A stretch of DNA of 64,000 bases from Niveibacterium umoris (lineage in GTDB: Bacteria > Pseudomonadota > Gammaproteobacteria > Burkholderiales > Rhodocyclaceae), in NCBI RefSeq assembly GCF_014197015.1, contig NZ_JACIET010000002.1, forward strand, positions 248,001-312,000, read 5' to 3'. Of the stretch, positions 26,652 through 35,708 are shown in pieces; the stretch's first letter is position 1, and each line of letters begins with the position of its first letter. The notes below the pieces were generated by a model. That model had not been told where the DNA came from and did no database searches. It saw only the letters and a program-made list of their open reading frames with translations. The position numbers and the translations under genes are program-made.

Positions 26652-28787
26652 TTAGCGAGCTGCGCTCTGATCAGACACGATTCGTGGTGTGATGAAAACG
26701 AGCAGCTCTGTCTTGTCGTCAACACGCGCATTGTCACGGAAAAGATATCCAGCAACAGGAAGATCGCCGAGGAACGGAATCTTGGTAGTCTGATTGGTCG
26801 TCTCTTGCGTGTAGATGCCACCAATGACAACGGTGCCACCATTCTCCACAAGCACTTCGGTCTTCACGTGTTTGGTGTCGATCGCAATGCCGCTGCTCGT
26901 GGAGATTTTCGTATTGGGGGTGTCCTTGTTGACGTCCAGACTCATCATGATCTTTCCGTCAGGCGTGATTTGAGGCTTCACCTTTAGCGCAAGGTTAGCC
27001 TTTCTAAACGACACACTTGTTGCACCAGAGCTTGTCGCTTGCTGATAGGGAATCTCAACGCCTTGCTCGATGATGGCCTCAACTTGGTCAGCAGTCATGA
27101 CGCGCGGGCGGGAAATTACTTTTCCTTTGCCGTCGGCTTCAAGTGCCGAGATTTCTAGTGCAAGGAAGCGTGTAGCGTTGCTATTCCACAGCACAAACGA
27201 CAGAGCGCCGGCGGCTTTGGCGGCAATCGCCCCAGCGGGCAGATTGACCGCAAGGCCATCGGTGTAGAGATTCGGCTTCGTTTCAACCAAGCCAGCCTGG
27301 TACGTCGTCTGCCCAATCCCTGCACCGAAGTTGTTACGGCCTACGCTACGCCCGTCCGTAGTAGTGCCAACCACACCACCGGCACTACCGCCAAACCCGA
27401 GCCGCACTCCGAGATTCCGGGTGAAGGTATCCGCAGCCTCCACAATTTGGGCTTCGATGAGAACTTGCCTCACCGGCACGTCGATTTCCGAAACAACGCG
27501 CCGGATATCATCCAGGCGAGAGCCAATATCGGAAACGAAGAGTTTATTGGTGCGCTCGTCGACAACGACGCTTCCGCGCTTGGACAGGATCGTCTGATCC
27601 CGATTGCGCAGGAAAGCCGCTACTGAAGTCGCCTTGTGATAGTTGATCTGGAAACTTTCCGTGCGCAACGGTTCGAGATCGGTGATCTGCTGACGCGCTT
27701 CGAATTCAAGCCGCTCACGCGTTGCAAGTTCATCACGCGGCGCGATCCATATCACATTGCCGTTCTTGCGCATGTCGAGCCCCTTGGCCTGGAGGATGAT
27801 GTCCAGCGCCTGATCCCAGGGCACGTCTTTAAGTCGCAGCGTCAAATTGCCGGTCACCGAGTCGCTTGTAATGATGTTGAAGTTCGTGAAGTCGGCAATC
27901 ACCTGCAGGACAGAACGGACGTCGATATTCTGGAAATTGAGCGAGAGTTTGTCGCCTGCGTACTTCTGACGACCGGCCCCCTGTACCAGCTTGCGCGGAT
28001 CTTCTTGAACCTGCTTGACCTCGACAACGAACTGATTGTCGCTTTGATAAGCGTTGTGCTCCCAGAGGCCTTTCGGCGCGATCACCATACGTACGCCCGA
28101 CCCTTGCGGGGTCGACGTGATCGAAGTTACCGGCGTCGCGAAATCGGTCACATCAAGTCGTTTGCGAAGTTGTTCCGGCAACGAGGCGCGGGCGAAATCA
28201 ACAACGAGATTATTGCCTTGTTGTTGAATGTCGATGCCGACGCCCGGATCAGACAAATCGACGATCACACGCGCTTCGCCGTCTTTCCCGCGCCTGAAGT
28301 TGATGTCACGAATTGCATGGCCAGAGCTGGCGGGCGTTGCTTCAGCAAACTTCGCGGTTTGGGGCGCAACAGAGGCGGCGGCCGAGCCGGCGAGTGTTAC
28401 AACGACGTTCTTGTCTTCAATCCGGGTCTCATAGGCAAGCGGGCGCTGAAGGTTCAGTACCAACCGTGTCCGATCACCTGCCTGGACAATGTTGGCGCTT
28501 CTCAGGTCGCCCTCATTGAAGACTTGGGAACCTTTTCCGGTACCGTTAATTGTCGCTGGAAAGTCGATTGCAATGCGCGCCGGGTTGGCTACAGAGAAGC
28601 TTCCTGGCACCGATTGGATCGCCTTTTTCAAGGTGATCTTCACCACGATGCCATTGCCTTGTTTCGCAACACCCACCGCTTCAATGCTGTTTGCAGTTTC
28701 CGCAGCAGTCTGGGCCGACGCAGCAAACGGCATGAGAGCCATTGCGCCGATTACGGCGGCATACGCCATCCGGGTAAACAGTCTCAT
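26652..28787 (-). CDS. pilQ: Type IV pilus secretin PilQ
   Basis: A 711-residue outer membrane secretin through which the pilus exits. Order: signal peptide (to about residue 25, AASA), two AMIN domains that bind peptidoglycan (about 30-240), a secretin/TonB short N-terminal domain around KLSLNFQNIDVRSVLQVIADF, an N1 domain, and the C-terminal secretin pore with VPYQQATSSG-like and ELLVFITPRIV motifs. The ATG overlaps the pilP stop by 4 bases. Last gene of the classic pilMNOPQ set. Confidence 0.96.
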   Translation of the reverse strand: MRLFTRMAYAAVIGAMALMPFAASAQTAAETANSIEAVGVAKQGNGIVVKITLKKAIQSVPGSFSVANPARIAIDFPATINGTGKGSQVFNEGDLRSANIVQAGDRTRLVLNLQRPLAYETRIEDKNVVVTLAGSAAASVAPQTAKFAEATPASSGHAIRDINFRRGKDGEARVIVDLSDPGVGIDIQQQGNNLVVDFARASLPEQLRKRLDVTDFATPVTSITSTPQGSGVRMVIAPKGLWEHNAYQSDNQFVVEVKQVQEDPRKLVQGAGRQKYAGDKLSLNFQNIDVRSVLQVIADFTNFNIITSDSVTGNLTLRLKDVPWDQALDIILQAKGLDMRKNGNVIWIAPRDELATRERLEFEARQQITDLEPLRTESFQINYHKATSVAAFLRNRDQTILSKRGSVVVDERTNKLFVSDIGSRLDDIRRVVSEIDVPVRQVLIEAQIVEAADTFTRNLGVRLGFGGSAGGVVGTTTDGRSVGRNNFGAGIGQTTYQAGLVETKPNLYTDGLAVNLPAGAIAAKAAGALSFVLWNSNATRFLALEISALEADGKGKVISRPRVMTADQVEAIIEQGVEIPYQQATSSGATSVSFRKANLALKVKPQITPDGKIMMSLDVNKDTPNTKISTSSGIAIDTKHVKTEVLVENGGTVVIGGIYTQETTNQTTKIPFLGDLPVAGYLFRDNARVDDKTELLVFITPRIVSDQSAAR

Positions 28788-29317
28788 TTCGTGGCCTCCT
28801 GCAGTTGAAGCGTATTCACACGCTCCACCCAGTCTCCATTGGTATCTTCGATCAGTTCCTTCAGCGTAATCTCGCTCTCGGAGACGTTAGTAATCACCCC
28901 AAAGTTCTGACCCATGTAATTTCCGACCCCAACTTGGTAAAGCGTTTTGTCTGCGCTAATGATTGCCATCGGCTTGCCCTTCATGCTCAAGATGCCCACC
29001 ATTCGGAGGCTCTCAAGCGGATAGGATTCCAACGGCTCACGACGACGGTTCAGGTCCGGTTTTGCGCCGCCACCACCACCTTTTGCGGCTTCAATTTTGG
29101 CGGGGCGGAACGGATCAATGAGGGCGCCCGCATCGTAGGCGACTACTGGAAACGTTTGTAGTTGCGGAAGGGGCGGGACGCGCCCCTTGAGGTCCTTGGA
29201 AGACTCTTCCATCCATTGCCTGACGCCCGCGTGGTCACCGCCACCACAGCCGGAAAGCACCGCCAATGCAAGCGCTACCGTCACTCCGCTAATTGCACGA
29301 GAAGGCGCAATTTTCAT
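28784..29317 (-). CDS. pilP: Type IV pilus assembly lipoprotein PilP
   Basis: A 177-residue inner membrane lipoprotein (lipobox LSGC) linking the PilNO complex to the PilQ secretin. The C-terminal domain includes SLRMVGILSMKGKPMAIIS, VGNYMGQNFGVI and ITLKELIEDTNGDWVER, as in PilP homology-region domains. It overlaps both pilO and pilQ by 4 bases. Confidence 0.95.
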   Translation of the reverse strand: MKIAPSRAISGVTVALALAVLSGCGGGDHAGVRQWMEESSKDLKGRVPPLPQLQTFPVVAYDAGALIDPFRPAKIEAAKGGGGGAKPDLNRRREPLESYPLESLRMVGILSMKGKPMAIISADKTLYQVGVGNYMGQNFGVITNVSESEITLKELIEDTNGDWVERVNTLQLQEATK

Positions 29318-29991
29318 TTCGCACCGCCTTTGTTCTGCGCGGCTTTGTCGCGACGCTGCTTGGCAACTTCCGCGTCATCAAGATACCGGTAGGTCAGTGC
29401 CACTGCGTCCATCTTGAGGCTGCCGTCCTTATTGGTCTCAAGTGCAATCTCGTTCAGCGTAACGATCCGGGGAAGCTTCGCAACGTCTCCAACAAAGTTG
29501 CCAATGTCGTGGTAGTTACCTGTGATCCGGATTGCGACAGGTACCTCGGCATAAAAATCGCGTAGCTGCTCGGTTCCCGGCTTCCAGAGTTCGAACTGGA
29601 GACCGCGCCCGAGACCGGCCTGGTTCACGTCAATCAGCAGGTTCTCCATCTCGGTCTTGCTCGGCAATTGTTTGAGCAAAGCGCCGAACTGACGGTCGAT
29701 CTCCGCGAGTTGCTTGCGATGCTCATCAAGATTGACGGCCTGCCGTTTCTTCCCCAGCCACTCCTCCTTGAGCTGGCTCTCTTCCTGCAGTTTCTGCTCA
29801 AGCTCTTCGCCCTGGGATTTCCAGTCAAACCACCAGGCAACGCCCAAAAGCACCACCAAAATGCCGACCAACGCGGCAATGCGCGGGGCGAGCGGCCAAA
29901 GCCCAGGGTCATTCGGATCGAGTTGCCTGAAATCCTGGACGATTCGATCGAACCGGATTTCGCTCAGTTTCTTCAGAACGGGCGCGGTCAC
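29314..29991 (-). CDS. pilO: Type IV pilus inner membrane protein PilO
   Basis: A 225-residue bitopic protein. It has a short cytoplasmic tail, one TM helix near residues 32-52, a periplasmic coiled coil (about 55-105) and a ferredoxin-like domain with the PVAIRITGNYHDIGNFVG segment. It pairs with PilN to form the alignment complex with PilM and PilP. Four-base overlaps with pilN and pilP. Confidence 0.95.
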   Translation of the reverse strand: MTAPVLKKLSEIRFDRIVQDFRQLDPNDPGLWPLAPRIAALVGILVVLLGVAWWFDWKSQGEELEQKLQEESQLKEEWLGKKRQAVNLDEHRKQLAEIDRQFGALLKQLPSKTEMENLLIDVNQAGLGRGLQFELWKPGTEQLRDFYAEVPVAIRITGNYHDIGNFVGDVAKLPRIVTLNEIALETNKDGSLKMDAVALTYRYLDDAEVAKQRRDKAAQNKGGAK

Positions 29992-30581
29992 GATTTCTTC
30001 TCCGTCGGCGTCGCAGGCTTCTTGTCGTCAGTCTCTGACTTCGCCCTCTCCACGTAGATATCCAGCGTGAATTCCGAAACGCGGCGCTTGTTCAATTCCG
30101 CCGCCTTGATCTCGATGAGAACCGGGCGCTCCAGAACCGGCGATGCGTCGAGGTTACGCATCAGCGTTGAAACCCGAGCGTTCGACTGGGTATAGCCGCT
30201 GAGCGTGATCTTGAGTCCGGCCTGCTTGATGCCCTTTAGGAAAACACCTTCGGGCACCAACTTCGCCAGTTCATTGAAGATATGAACGGTTTCAGCGCGG
30301 TGACTCTGCAATTGCTCAATCACCTGTTTGCGCGACAGCAAGGCTTGCGTTTGTTCCTTCAATCGCTTGATTTCAGCGATGTCCTTGTCAAGCTTGGCGA
30401 TTTCGCTTTTCAGGAAATCGTTGTCTGCCTGCTGCGACTCGATCCTCGACTGGTTGAACGAATGCACCGCCAAGGCGATCACAGCACCGCCGATCAAGGT
30501 AGCAACTGCAAGGACATAAAACTGTTGCCGCCGCTGGCGTCTTGCTTCTTCTCGGTGCGGAAGTAGGTTGATGCGGATCAT
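29988..30581 (-). CDS. pilN: Type IV pilus inner membrane protein PilN
   Basis: A 197-residue bitopic protein starting MIRINLLPHRE, the conserved N-terminal motif that docks into the groove of PilM. A TM helix lies near residues 22-43, followed by a coiled coil and a periplasmic ferredoxin-like domain. The C-terminal tail is Lys/Glu-rich. Four-base overlaps with pilM and pilO. Confidence 0.95.
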   Translation of the reverse strand: MIRINLLPHREEARRQRRQQFYVLAVATLIGGAVIALAVHSFNQSRIESQQADNDFLKSEIAKLDKDIAEIKRLKEQTQALLSRKQVIEQLQSHRAETVHIFNELAKLVPEGVFLKGIKQAGLKITLSGYTQSNARVSTLMRNLDASPVLERPVLIEIKAAELNKRRVSEFTLDIYVERAKSETDDKKPATPTEKKS

Positions 30582-31657
30582 TCGTCAAACCTCCGCAAAG
30601 CCAGTCCGCAGGCGACCATTAGCGCTGGAGCATCCGACGCCAGGCTCTTGGGACGGATGCGCTGCGCCAGAGCCATGCCCGAAAAAGGGTTTGCCGTCAC
30701 GGTCGGGATCTGGGTCCGTGAAGACACCACCTGATCGAGACCGGGAATCACGGCGCAACCGCCCGCCAGAATGACGTGATCGACCTGATTGAAAGTGGTC
30801 GAAGTAAAGAAGAACTGCAGCGCGCGCGAAACTTCCAGCGCCAGACTGTCCATGAACGGTCGCAGCAGTTCCACTTCAAAGTTCTCCGGAAGACTTCCGG
30901 TGCGCTTCGCAGATTCAGCCTCGTCAACGTTCATGCCGTATTGGCGTGCAATATCCTGCGTCAGCTGATTTCCGCCAAAGGCCTGCTCTCGCGTGTAGAG
31001 CTGTTGTTCGTTGCGGAAGACCGTCGTCTTGAGCATATTCGCGCCAGCATCCACCAGGGCGACGATTCGATTCTTGCCGCCCTCGGGGAGTTGTGCCCGG
31101 ATGAGATCCAGCGCCGCCTGCGCGGCAAAGGACTCAACGTCCATCACCTGCGGCTTGAGGCCCGCGGATTCCGCAACCGCGACACGGTCCTCGACTTTCT
31201 CCTTGCGGGAGGCCGCGATCAGCACTTCGACCTCGTCCTCGCCACCAGGCGCCGGGCCCAGTACCTGAAAGTCGAGGTTAACCTCCTCGATCGCGAACGG
31301 GATGTACTGGTTCGCTTCGGACTCGACCTGCACCTCCATCTCGGTCTCTCGCAAACCAGCGGGCAGGATGATCTTCTTCGTGATCACCGCTCCGGCAGGC
31401 AGCGCAAGGCCGACATGTCGCGTTGTCGTCGACATCCGTTTCCAGGCGCGGCGCACAGCGTCCGCCACCACATCGAGCTGCGCGATATTGCCGTCGCTCA
31501 CCGCATCGCGGGGCAACGGTTCAATCGCGTAACGCTCCAGCCGTCGCTGACGGCCGTTGACGTCGGACAACTCGACCAGCTTGACAGCCGAGGACGAGAT
31601 GTCCAGACCGATCAGCGGCCTCGCTTTTCCGGCGAAGATCGAAGAGAAGTCGATCAC
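30578..31657 (-). CDS. pilM: Type IV pilus actin-like ATPase PilM
   Basis: A 359-residue cytoplasmic actin-like protein (FtsA/MreB fold). It has IGLDISSSAVKLVEL at the N terminus (phosphate 1 loop), ALVDAGANMLKTTV (phosphate 2) and ILAGGCAVIPGLDQ (adenosine motif). It binds the PilN tail and anchors the alignment subcomplex. First gene of the pil operon; the AT-rich 170-base gap to the divergent mrcA gene should hold its promoter. Confidence 0.96.
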   Translation of the reverse strand: MIDFSSIFAGKARPLIGLDISSSAVKLVELSDVNGRQRRLERYAIEPLPRDAVSDGNIAQLDVVADAVRRAWKRMSTTTRHVGLALPAGAVITKKIILPAGLRETEMEVQVESEANQYIPFAIEEVNLDFQVLGPAPGGEDEVEVLIAASRKEKVEDRVAVAESAGLKPQVMDVESFAAQAALDLIRAQLPEGGKNRIVALVDAGANMLKTTVFRNEQQLYTREQAFGGNQLTQDIARQYGMNVDEAESAKRTGSLPENFEVELLRPFMDSLALEVSRALQFFFTSTTFNQVDHVILAGGCAVIPGLDQVVSSRTQIPTVTANPFSGMALAQRIRPKSLASDAPALMVACGLALRRFDE

Positions 31658-31794
31658 GGGAAAATGCCCTTTTTAATCAACAAATTAGGCACAATTGCCA
31701 CAATTTACTTGAAATCCTAGCAGTAACTTTTAGCAGATGTAAAGACAAAAGTATGAATTAGGAATGTTCGGCCGGCCGCACGCCTTGCCTCGCC

Positions 31795-31800
31795 TATAAT
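31795..31800 (+). promoter_or_regulatory. Likely -10 element of mrcA
   Basis: A perfect TATAAT stands 28 bases before the mrcA ATG in otherwise GC-rich sequence. No good -35 is seen at 16-18 bases upstream, so activity might depend on an activator. The 31658-31794 stretch is notably AT-rich and shared with the divergent pilM gene. Confidence 0.5.
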
Positions 31801-31827
31801 CCGCCTTCCCGTCCTGACGCCAGTGCC

Positions 31828-34209
31828 ATGCGTTACGCAACCTACATATTCGCGATTTTCATCGGTCTGATACTTCTGGCTGCCGCCACGGTCGGGCTTG
31901 CGGTGGCCTTTGCCTGGCCCAAGCTGCCGACCCTGGAAGCGCTGACCGACTATCGGCCACGCATCCCGCTCCGCGTATTCACCGAGGATGGCCAGCTCAT
32001 CGGCGAGTTCGGCGAAGAAAGGCGCACTTTCGCGAAAATCCAGGAAGTCCCGGCCCACATGAAGAACGCCGTCCTCGCGGCAGAGGACGATCGCTTCTAC
32101 GAACATGGCGGCGTCGACATCGCCGGATTCCTGCGCGCTGCGGTAGCCAACCTCACTTCTGGCGGAAAGCGTCAGGGCGCAAGCACGATCACCATGCAAG
32201 TCGCCCGAAACTTCTTTCTCACCCGCGAGAAAAGTTACAGCCGCAAGCTTTACGAGATTCTGCTGTCGATCAAGATCGAAAAGAACCTCACCAAGGATCA
32301 GATCCTCGAGCTGTATTTCAATCAGATCTATCTCGGTCAGCGTGCCTACGGCTTTGCAGCGGCCTCCCAGATCTATTACGGCAAGAATCTGGGACAGTTG
32401 AATATTGCCGAGGCAGCCATGTTGGCAGGGCTACCGAAGGCACCTTCCGCTTACAACCCGATTACCAACCCGGCCCGCGCAACCTTGCGCCAGCACTACG
32501 TCTTGCGGCGCATGAAAGAACTCAACTTCATCACTGCGGCGGAGTATGAGGACGCACTCAAAGCGCAACTCAAGCCTGTGAGGGGTGGTTCGGAAAACTA
32601 TCCGGTGCACGGCGAGTACGTCGCCGAGATGGCGCGCCAGATGGCCGTCGAACAGTTCAAGGATGCCGCGTATACCGCGGGCGTTCGGGTCATCACGACG
32701 GTCAAGGCAGCGGACCAGGAAGCGGCCTATCTCGCACTGCGCCGAGGCTTGCTCGACTACGAACGCCGGCACGCTTATCGCGGCGCCGAGGCCTATGTCG
32801 ATATGGCCGGCATCAAGGGCGACACTGATGAGCAACTCGATGTACTGCTTGAGGATTTCCCCGACAACGGCGAGATGATTCCGGCGATCCTGCTGGAGGC
32901 AAGCAGCGCACGTATCCGCGCCTATACCCGCGGCGGCGAGGTTCTTGAATTCACCGGGCAAGGTCTTCGTTTCGTGTCGCCGATGCTCGCCGACAATGCG
33001 GCGCCCGCCAAACGGCTGAGACGCGGCGCGGTGATCCGTGTCGCCAAAGGCAGCAAGGGATGGGAGATCGTGCAGGTGCCCGATGTCGAGGGTGCCTTCA
33101 TCGCGGTCGATCCGCAGACTGGCGCCGTGCGTGCGCTTGCCGGCGGCTTCGACTACAACCGCAACAAGTTCAACCATGCAACACAGGCGTGGCGGCAACC
33201 AGGGTCGAGCTTCAAGCCCTTCATCTACTCGGCCGCACTTGAAAAGGGCTACACGCCGAGCAGCATCGTCGACGACGCACCGCTGTCGTTCTCGTCCGGG
33301 CAGACCGGCAGCCAGGCTTGGGAGCCGAAGAACTACGACGGCAAGTACGAGGGGCCAATGTCAATTCGCGCGGCGCTGGCCAAATCGAAGAACATGGTCT
33401 CGATCCGATTGCTCAACTCGATCGGTCCTCAGTACGCGCAGGACTACGCCGCGCGATTTGGTTTCGACCCCGACAAACACCCCGCCTACCTCACGATGGC
33501 GCTCGGCGCCGGTTCGGTGACCCCGTGGCAGATGGCCCAGGCGTATTCCGTCTTCGCCAACGGCGGATATCGTGTTCAGCCCTTCATCGTCAAAGAGATG
33601 CAGGACAGCCAGGGCCGCGTGCTCGCCCGCACGCAGATCACCAGCGCGTCGGATGGCGCGCCGCGTGTGATCGACCCGCGCAACGCCTGGCTGATGGACA
33701 GCATGATGAAGGACGTCGTGCGCCATGGCACCGCAACCAAGGCTCTTGCGCTCAAACGCAACGACCTCGCGGGCAAGACCGGCACGACCAACGAATACGT
33801 TGACGCCTGGTTCTGCGGCTACCAGCCTTCGCTGGTGGGCATTGCCTGGATCGGATACGACACGCCGCGCAAGCTCGGCTCCGGCGAAACCGGTGGCGCC
33901 GCGGCCTTGCCGGTTTGGATCAACTTCATGGCGAAAGCGCTGCAGGGCGTACCGGAGAAGATTTTCGAAGTGCCGCAAGGTCTGGTTGCCGTCACGACCA
34001 ATGACGGCCGTGGCGACTTTGTGTACGAAGAGCGTCTCGGCGCACCGCCACCCGACGCGGAAGCGCCGGCCGAAGGCGAAGCCGCAGCGCCTCAGAGTGC
34101 TCCAGGCCCTGCGCCGGCACCAAGCCCGGTGCTGCCGGTTCAGCCGCAGCCAACACCATTACCGCGGGCACCGCACAATGAGGTGACCGGCGAGGTGCCA
34201 CGCGGTTGA
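31828..34209 (+). CDS. mrcA: Penicillin-binding protein 1A
   Basis: A 793-residue bifunctional class A PBP that polymerises and cross-links peptidoglycan. It has an N-terminal TM anchor (about 8-30). The glycosyltransferase domain carries EDDRFYEHGGVD, GASTITMQVARN and the KxLTKDQILELYFNQ block. An OB-like insert is followed by the transpeptidase domain with S460xxK (PGSSFKPF), SKN and KTGTT. The C-terminal ~50 residues are a Pro/Ala-rich tail of low complexity. Divergent from pilM, an arrangement (mrcA-pilMNOPQ) conserved in many proteobacteria. Confidence 0.96.
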   Translation: MRYATYIFAIFIGLILLAAATVGLAVAFAWPKLPTLEALTDYRPRIPLRVFTEDGQLIGEFGEERRTFAKIQEVPAHMKNAVLAAEDDRFYEHGGVDIAGFLRAAVANLTSGGKRQGASTITMQVARNFFLTREKSYSRKLYEILLSIKIEKNLTKDQILELYFNQIYLGQRAYGFAAASQIYYGKNLGQLNIAEAAMLAGLPKAPSAYNPITNPARATLRQHYVLRRMKELNFITAAEYEDALKAQLKPVRGGSENYPVHGEYVAEMARQMAVEQFKDAAYTAGVRVITTVKAADQEAAYLALRRGLLDYERRHAYRGAEAYVDMAGIKGDTDEQLDVLLEDFPDNGEMIPAILLEASSARIRAYTRGGEVLEFTGQGLRFVSPMLADNAAPAKRLRRGAVIRVAKGSKGWEIVQVPDVEGAFIAVDPQTGAVRALAGGFDYNRNKFNHATQAWRQPGSSFKPFIYSAALEKGYTPSSIVDDAPLSFSSGQTGSQAWEPKNYDGKYEGPMSIRAALAKSKNMVSIRLLNSIGPQYAQDYAARFGFDPDKHPAYLTMALGAGSVTPWQMAQAYSVFANGGYRVQPFIVKEMQDSQGRVLARTQITSASDGAPRVIDPRNAWLMDSMMKDVVRHGTATKALALKRNDLAGKTGTTNEYVDAWFCGYQPSLVGIAWIGYDTPRKLGSGETGGAAALPVWINFMAKALQGVPEKIFEVPQGLVAVTTNDGRGDFVYEERLGAPPPDAEAPAEGEAAAPQSAPGPAPAPSPVLPVQPQPTPLPRAPHNEVTGEVPRG

Positions 34210-34210
34210 T

Positions 34211-34238
34211 ACGGCGGGCGACCTCAGGGTCGCGCCGT
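34211..34238. terminator. Hairpin between convergent mrcA and cyaY
   Basis: ACGGCG and CGCCGT arms with inner CGACC/GGTCG pairing form an 11-bp stem with a two-base bulge in the short space between the two stop codons. It lacks a T-tract, so its terminator role is only suggested by position. Confidence 0.4.
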
Positions 34239-34243
34239 CGAAA

Positions 34244-34570
34244 TCAGGCCGCGTCGCCGCGAACCAGACTCACCGGCTCGCCCGCCTGCGCGCTCGCGAG
34301 CCGGTTCAGGCAGGTCCAGAGTTCGGCGCCATCGCGGGTACCGACCCACTGCCGCCCGTCGTAACGGAAATGGAAGCCGCCGAGTCTGGCGGCAACCCAG
34401 ATCTCTCGCGCAGCGCTGTGACGATTGATGATCATCTGGCTGCCATCGTCGAATTCGATCTGCAGCACATTGCCCGGCTGGACTTCAACGTCCATCCCGG
34501 CGTCGTCGAAAGCACGCTCGATCAGCACAAGCTCTTGCTCTGCGAGCGGATTGAAGACTGCTTCGTCCAT
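34244..34570 (-). CDS. cyaY: Iron donor protein CyaY (frataxin)
   Basis: A 108-residue frataxin homologue that supplies or regulates iron for Fe-S cluster assembly with IscS. An acidic first helix (IERAFDDAGMDVEV), the sheet GNVLQIEFDDGSQMIINRH, and REIWVAARLGGFHFRYDG followed by W are all typical. Divergent from lptM, a conserved neighbourhood. Confidence 0.95.
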   Translation of the reverse strand: MDEAVFNPLAEQELVLIERAFDDAGMDVEVQPGNVLQIEFDDGSQMIINRHSAAREIWVAARLGGFHFRYDGRQWVGTRDGAELWTCLNRLASAQAGEPVSLVRGDAA

Positions 34571-34681
34571 CCCCGTCCCTGTCTGCTAGCATCCGGCACA
34601 GCCCCAGCGCCCGGCGCGCGGGTGCCGACTGCTGTTATGTTGATTTGAATGCCGCGCTGCGCGCGGCCCGATGGAAGCCGA

Positions 34682-34858
34682 ATGTCCGCCCGTCCGACAC
34701 ACATCCTGATTTGCATCGCCGTCATGCTGCTCGGCGCCTGCGGCATCAAGGGCCCCCTCTATCTGCCGCCCCCGCCGAAAACCGTACCCCCGGCAATGCC
34801 GGCGCAGTCAGCGCCGACACAAGCCGTGCCCGATAGTAACAAAGCAGGCACCCCTTAA
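34682..34858 (+). CDS. lptM: Small lipoprotein LptM (YifL family)
   Basis: A 58-residue lipoprotein with LLGAC lipobox directly followed by the family hallmark GIKGPLYLPPP and a short Pro/Ala-rich tail. In E. coli LptM promotes correct disulfide pairing of LptD in the LPS translocon. ATG 34682 has GGAAG upstream. In many relatives lysA-dapF follow lptM; here the next gene is on the opposite strand and overlaps its stop by two bases. Confidence 0.9.
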   Translation: MSARPTHILICIAVMLLGACGIKGPLYLPPPPKTVPPAMPAQSAPTQAVPDSNKAGTP

Positions 34859-35541
34859 CGCGCCGGGTATCCCGCACCGGCTTCCGCCGCACTGCGCGGA
34901 TCGCTTGCGGAGATCGCGCGCATCAATGCGTCCAGCACCGGCGCGTTGAGCAGGTGCCAGATGAAGTGCGTCCCGCTCGGCCAGACCGTACACAGCGCCT
35001 GGTCGACACTGCGGGCGAGCAGGGCTCCGACTAACATCGCAAGCGCCTGCACCAGCGCAGGCCCGCCGGGCACGCCCTTCCGCGTCGTCCACAGCGCCGC
35101 GACCAACAGCGCAAGTGCGGCGCCCGCGTAGAACTCGGATCCATTGAGCGGGAGTTGCGACATCGCTTCCGGCAGTCCGAGATCAATAGCGATGAAGACC
35201 GCCACGCCCGCCAGAGCCGACCGCGTGCCCAACCCCGCGCGCCGCACCAGAAAACGGTGCAGATACACAAGCAGGAAGAGCGTGATGAAACCGGTATCGA
35301 GGAACATGGCCCAGCGCTGCGCGACGGTGTGGAAGGCCAGGCTGCCGATCGCGATGCAGAAGATCAGGCCCGCCAGAAGGCGCAGGTCAGTGACAGCGTC
35401 GCGCCCATGCAGGCGACGCCACGCAATCAAGGCCGTGATCACGAAGGCAAGATTGCTTAGCGCGCTGAGCGGTTCGGCCCACAAACCCGGGCCCGCCCGC
35501 TCGCAATAGGCATCAATGAAGTCGTAGGCGCCTGCATTCAT
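34855..35541 (-). CDS. Ceramidase-like multipass membrane protein
   Basis: A 228-residue protein with about seven hydrophobic helices. The start FIDAYCERAGPGLWAEPLSALSNLAF, plus SLAFHT and the late HFIWHLLN, match the ceramidase/CREST-type membrane hydrolase family, in which His and Asp residues bind zinc. Here candidates are H in SLAFHT, D in the following helix and the HxxxH near the C terminus. The actual substrate in a bacterium that may lack sphingolipids is unknown. ATG 35541 is chosen for its GAGAGG. It overlaps the lptM stop convergently. Confidence 0.8.
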   Translation of the reverse strand: MNAGAYDFIDAYCERAGPGLWAEPLSALSNLAFVITALIAWRRLHGRDAVTDLRLLAGLIFCIAIGSLAFHTVAQRWAMFLDTGFITLFLLVYLHRFLVRRAGLGTRSALAGVAVFIAIDLGLPEAMSQLPLNGSEFYAGAALALLVAALWTTRKGVPGGPALVQALAMLVGALLARSVDQALCTVWPSGTHFIWHLLNAPVLDALMRAISASDPRSAAEAGAGYPAR

Positions 35542-35708
35542 GGGATGCCTCTCAGCGCAAAAGGGCTCACACAGTCCCCGATTGTTGCGCAGTGCAAACA
35601 TGCGTTCATGGCAGTCAAGCGCATAGCTGCGGGCGTTTGCGACGGATCAAGGCTGTAATGTGTGTGCAATGCAACAGTGCCGGACTTTGCCCCCGAGGAA
35701 ATACGCCA

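Noticed and set aside
31658-31750. Sigma-54 promoter upstream of pilM (TGGCAATTGTGCC)
   Set aside because: GG and GC are separated by fewer bases than the -24/-12 spacing requires; the motif is a partial palindrome only.
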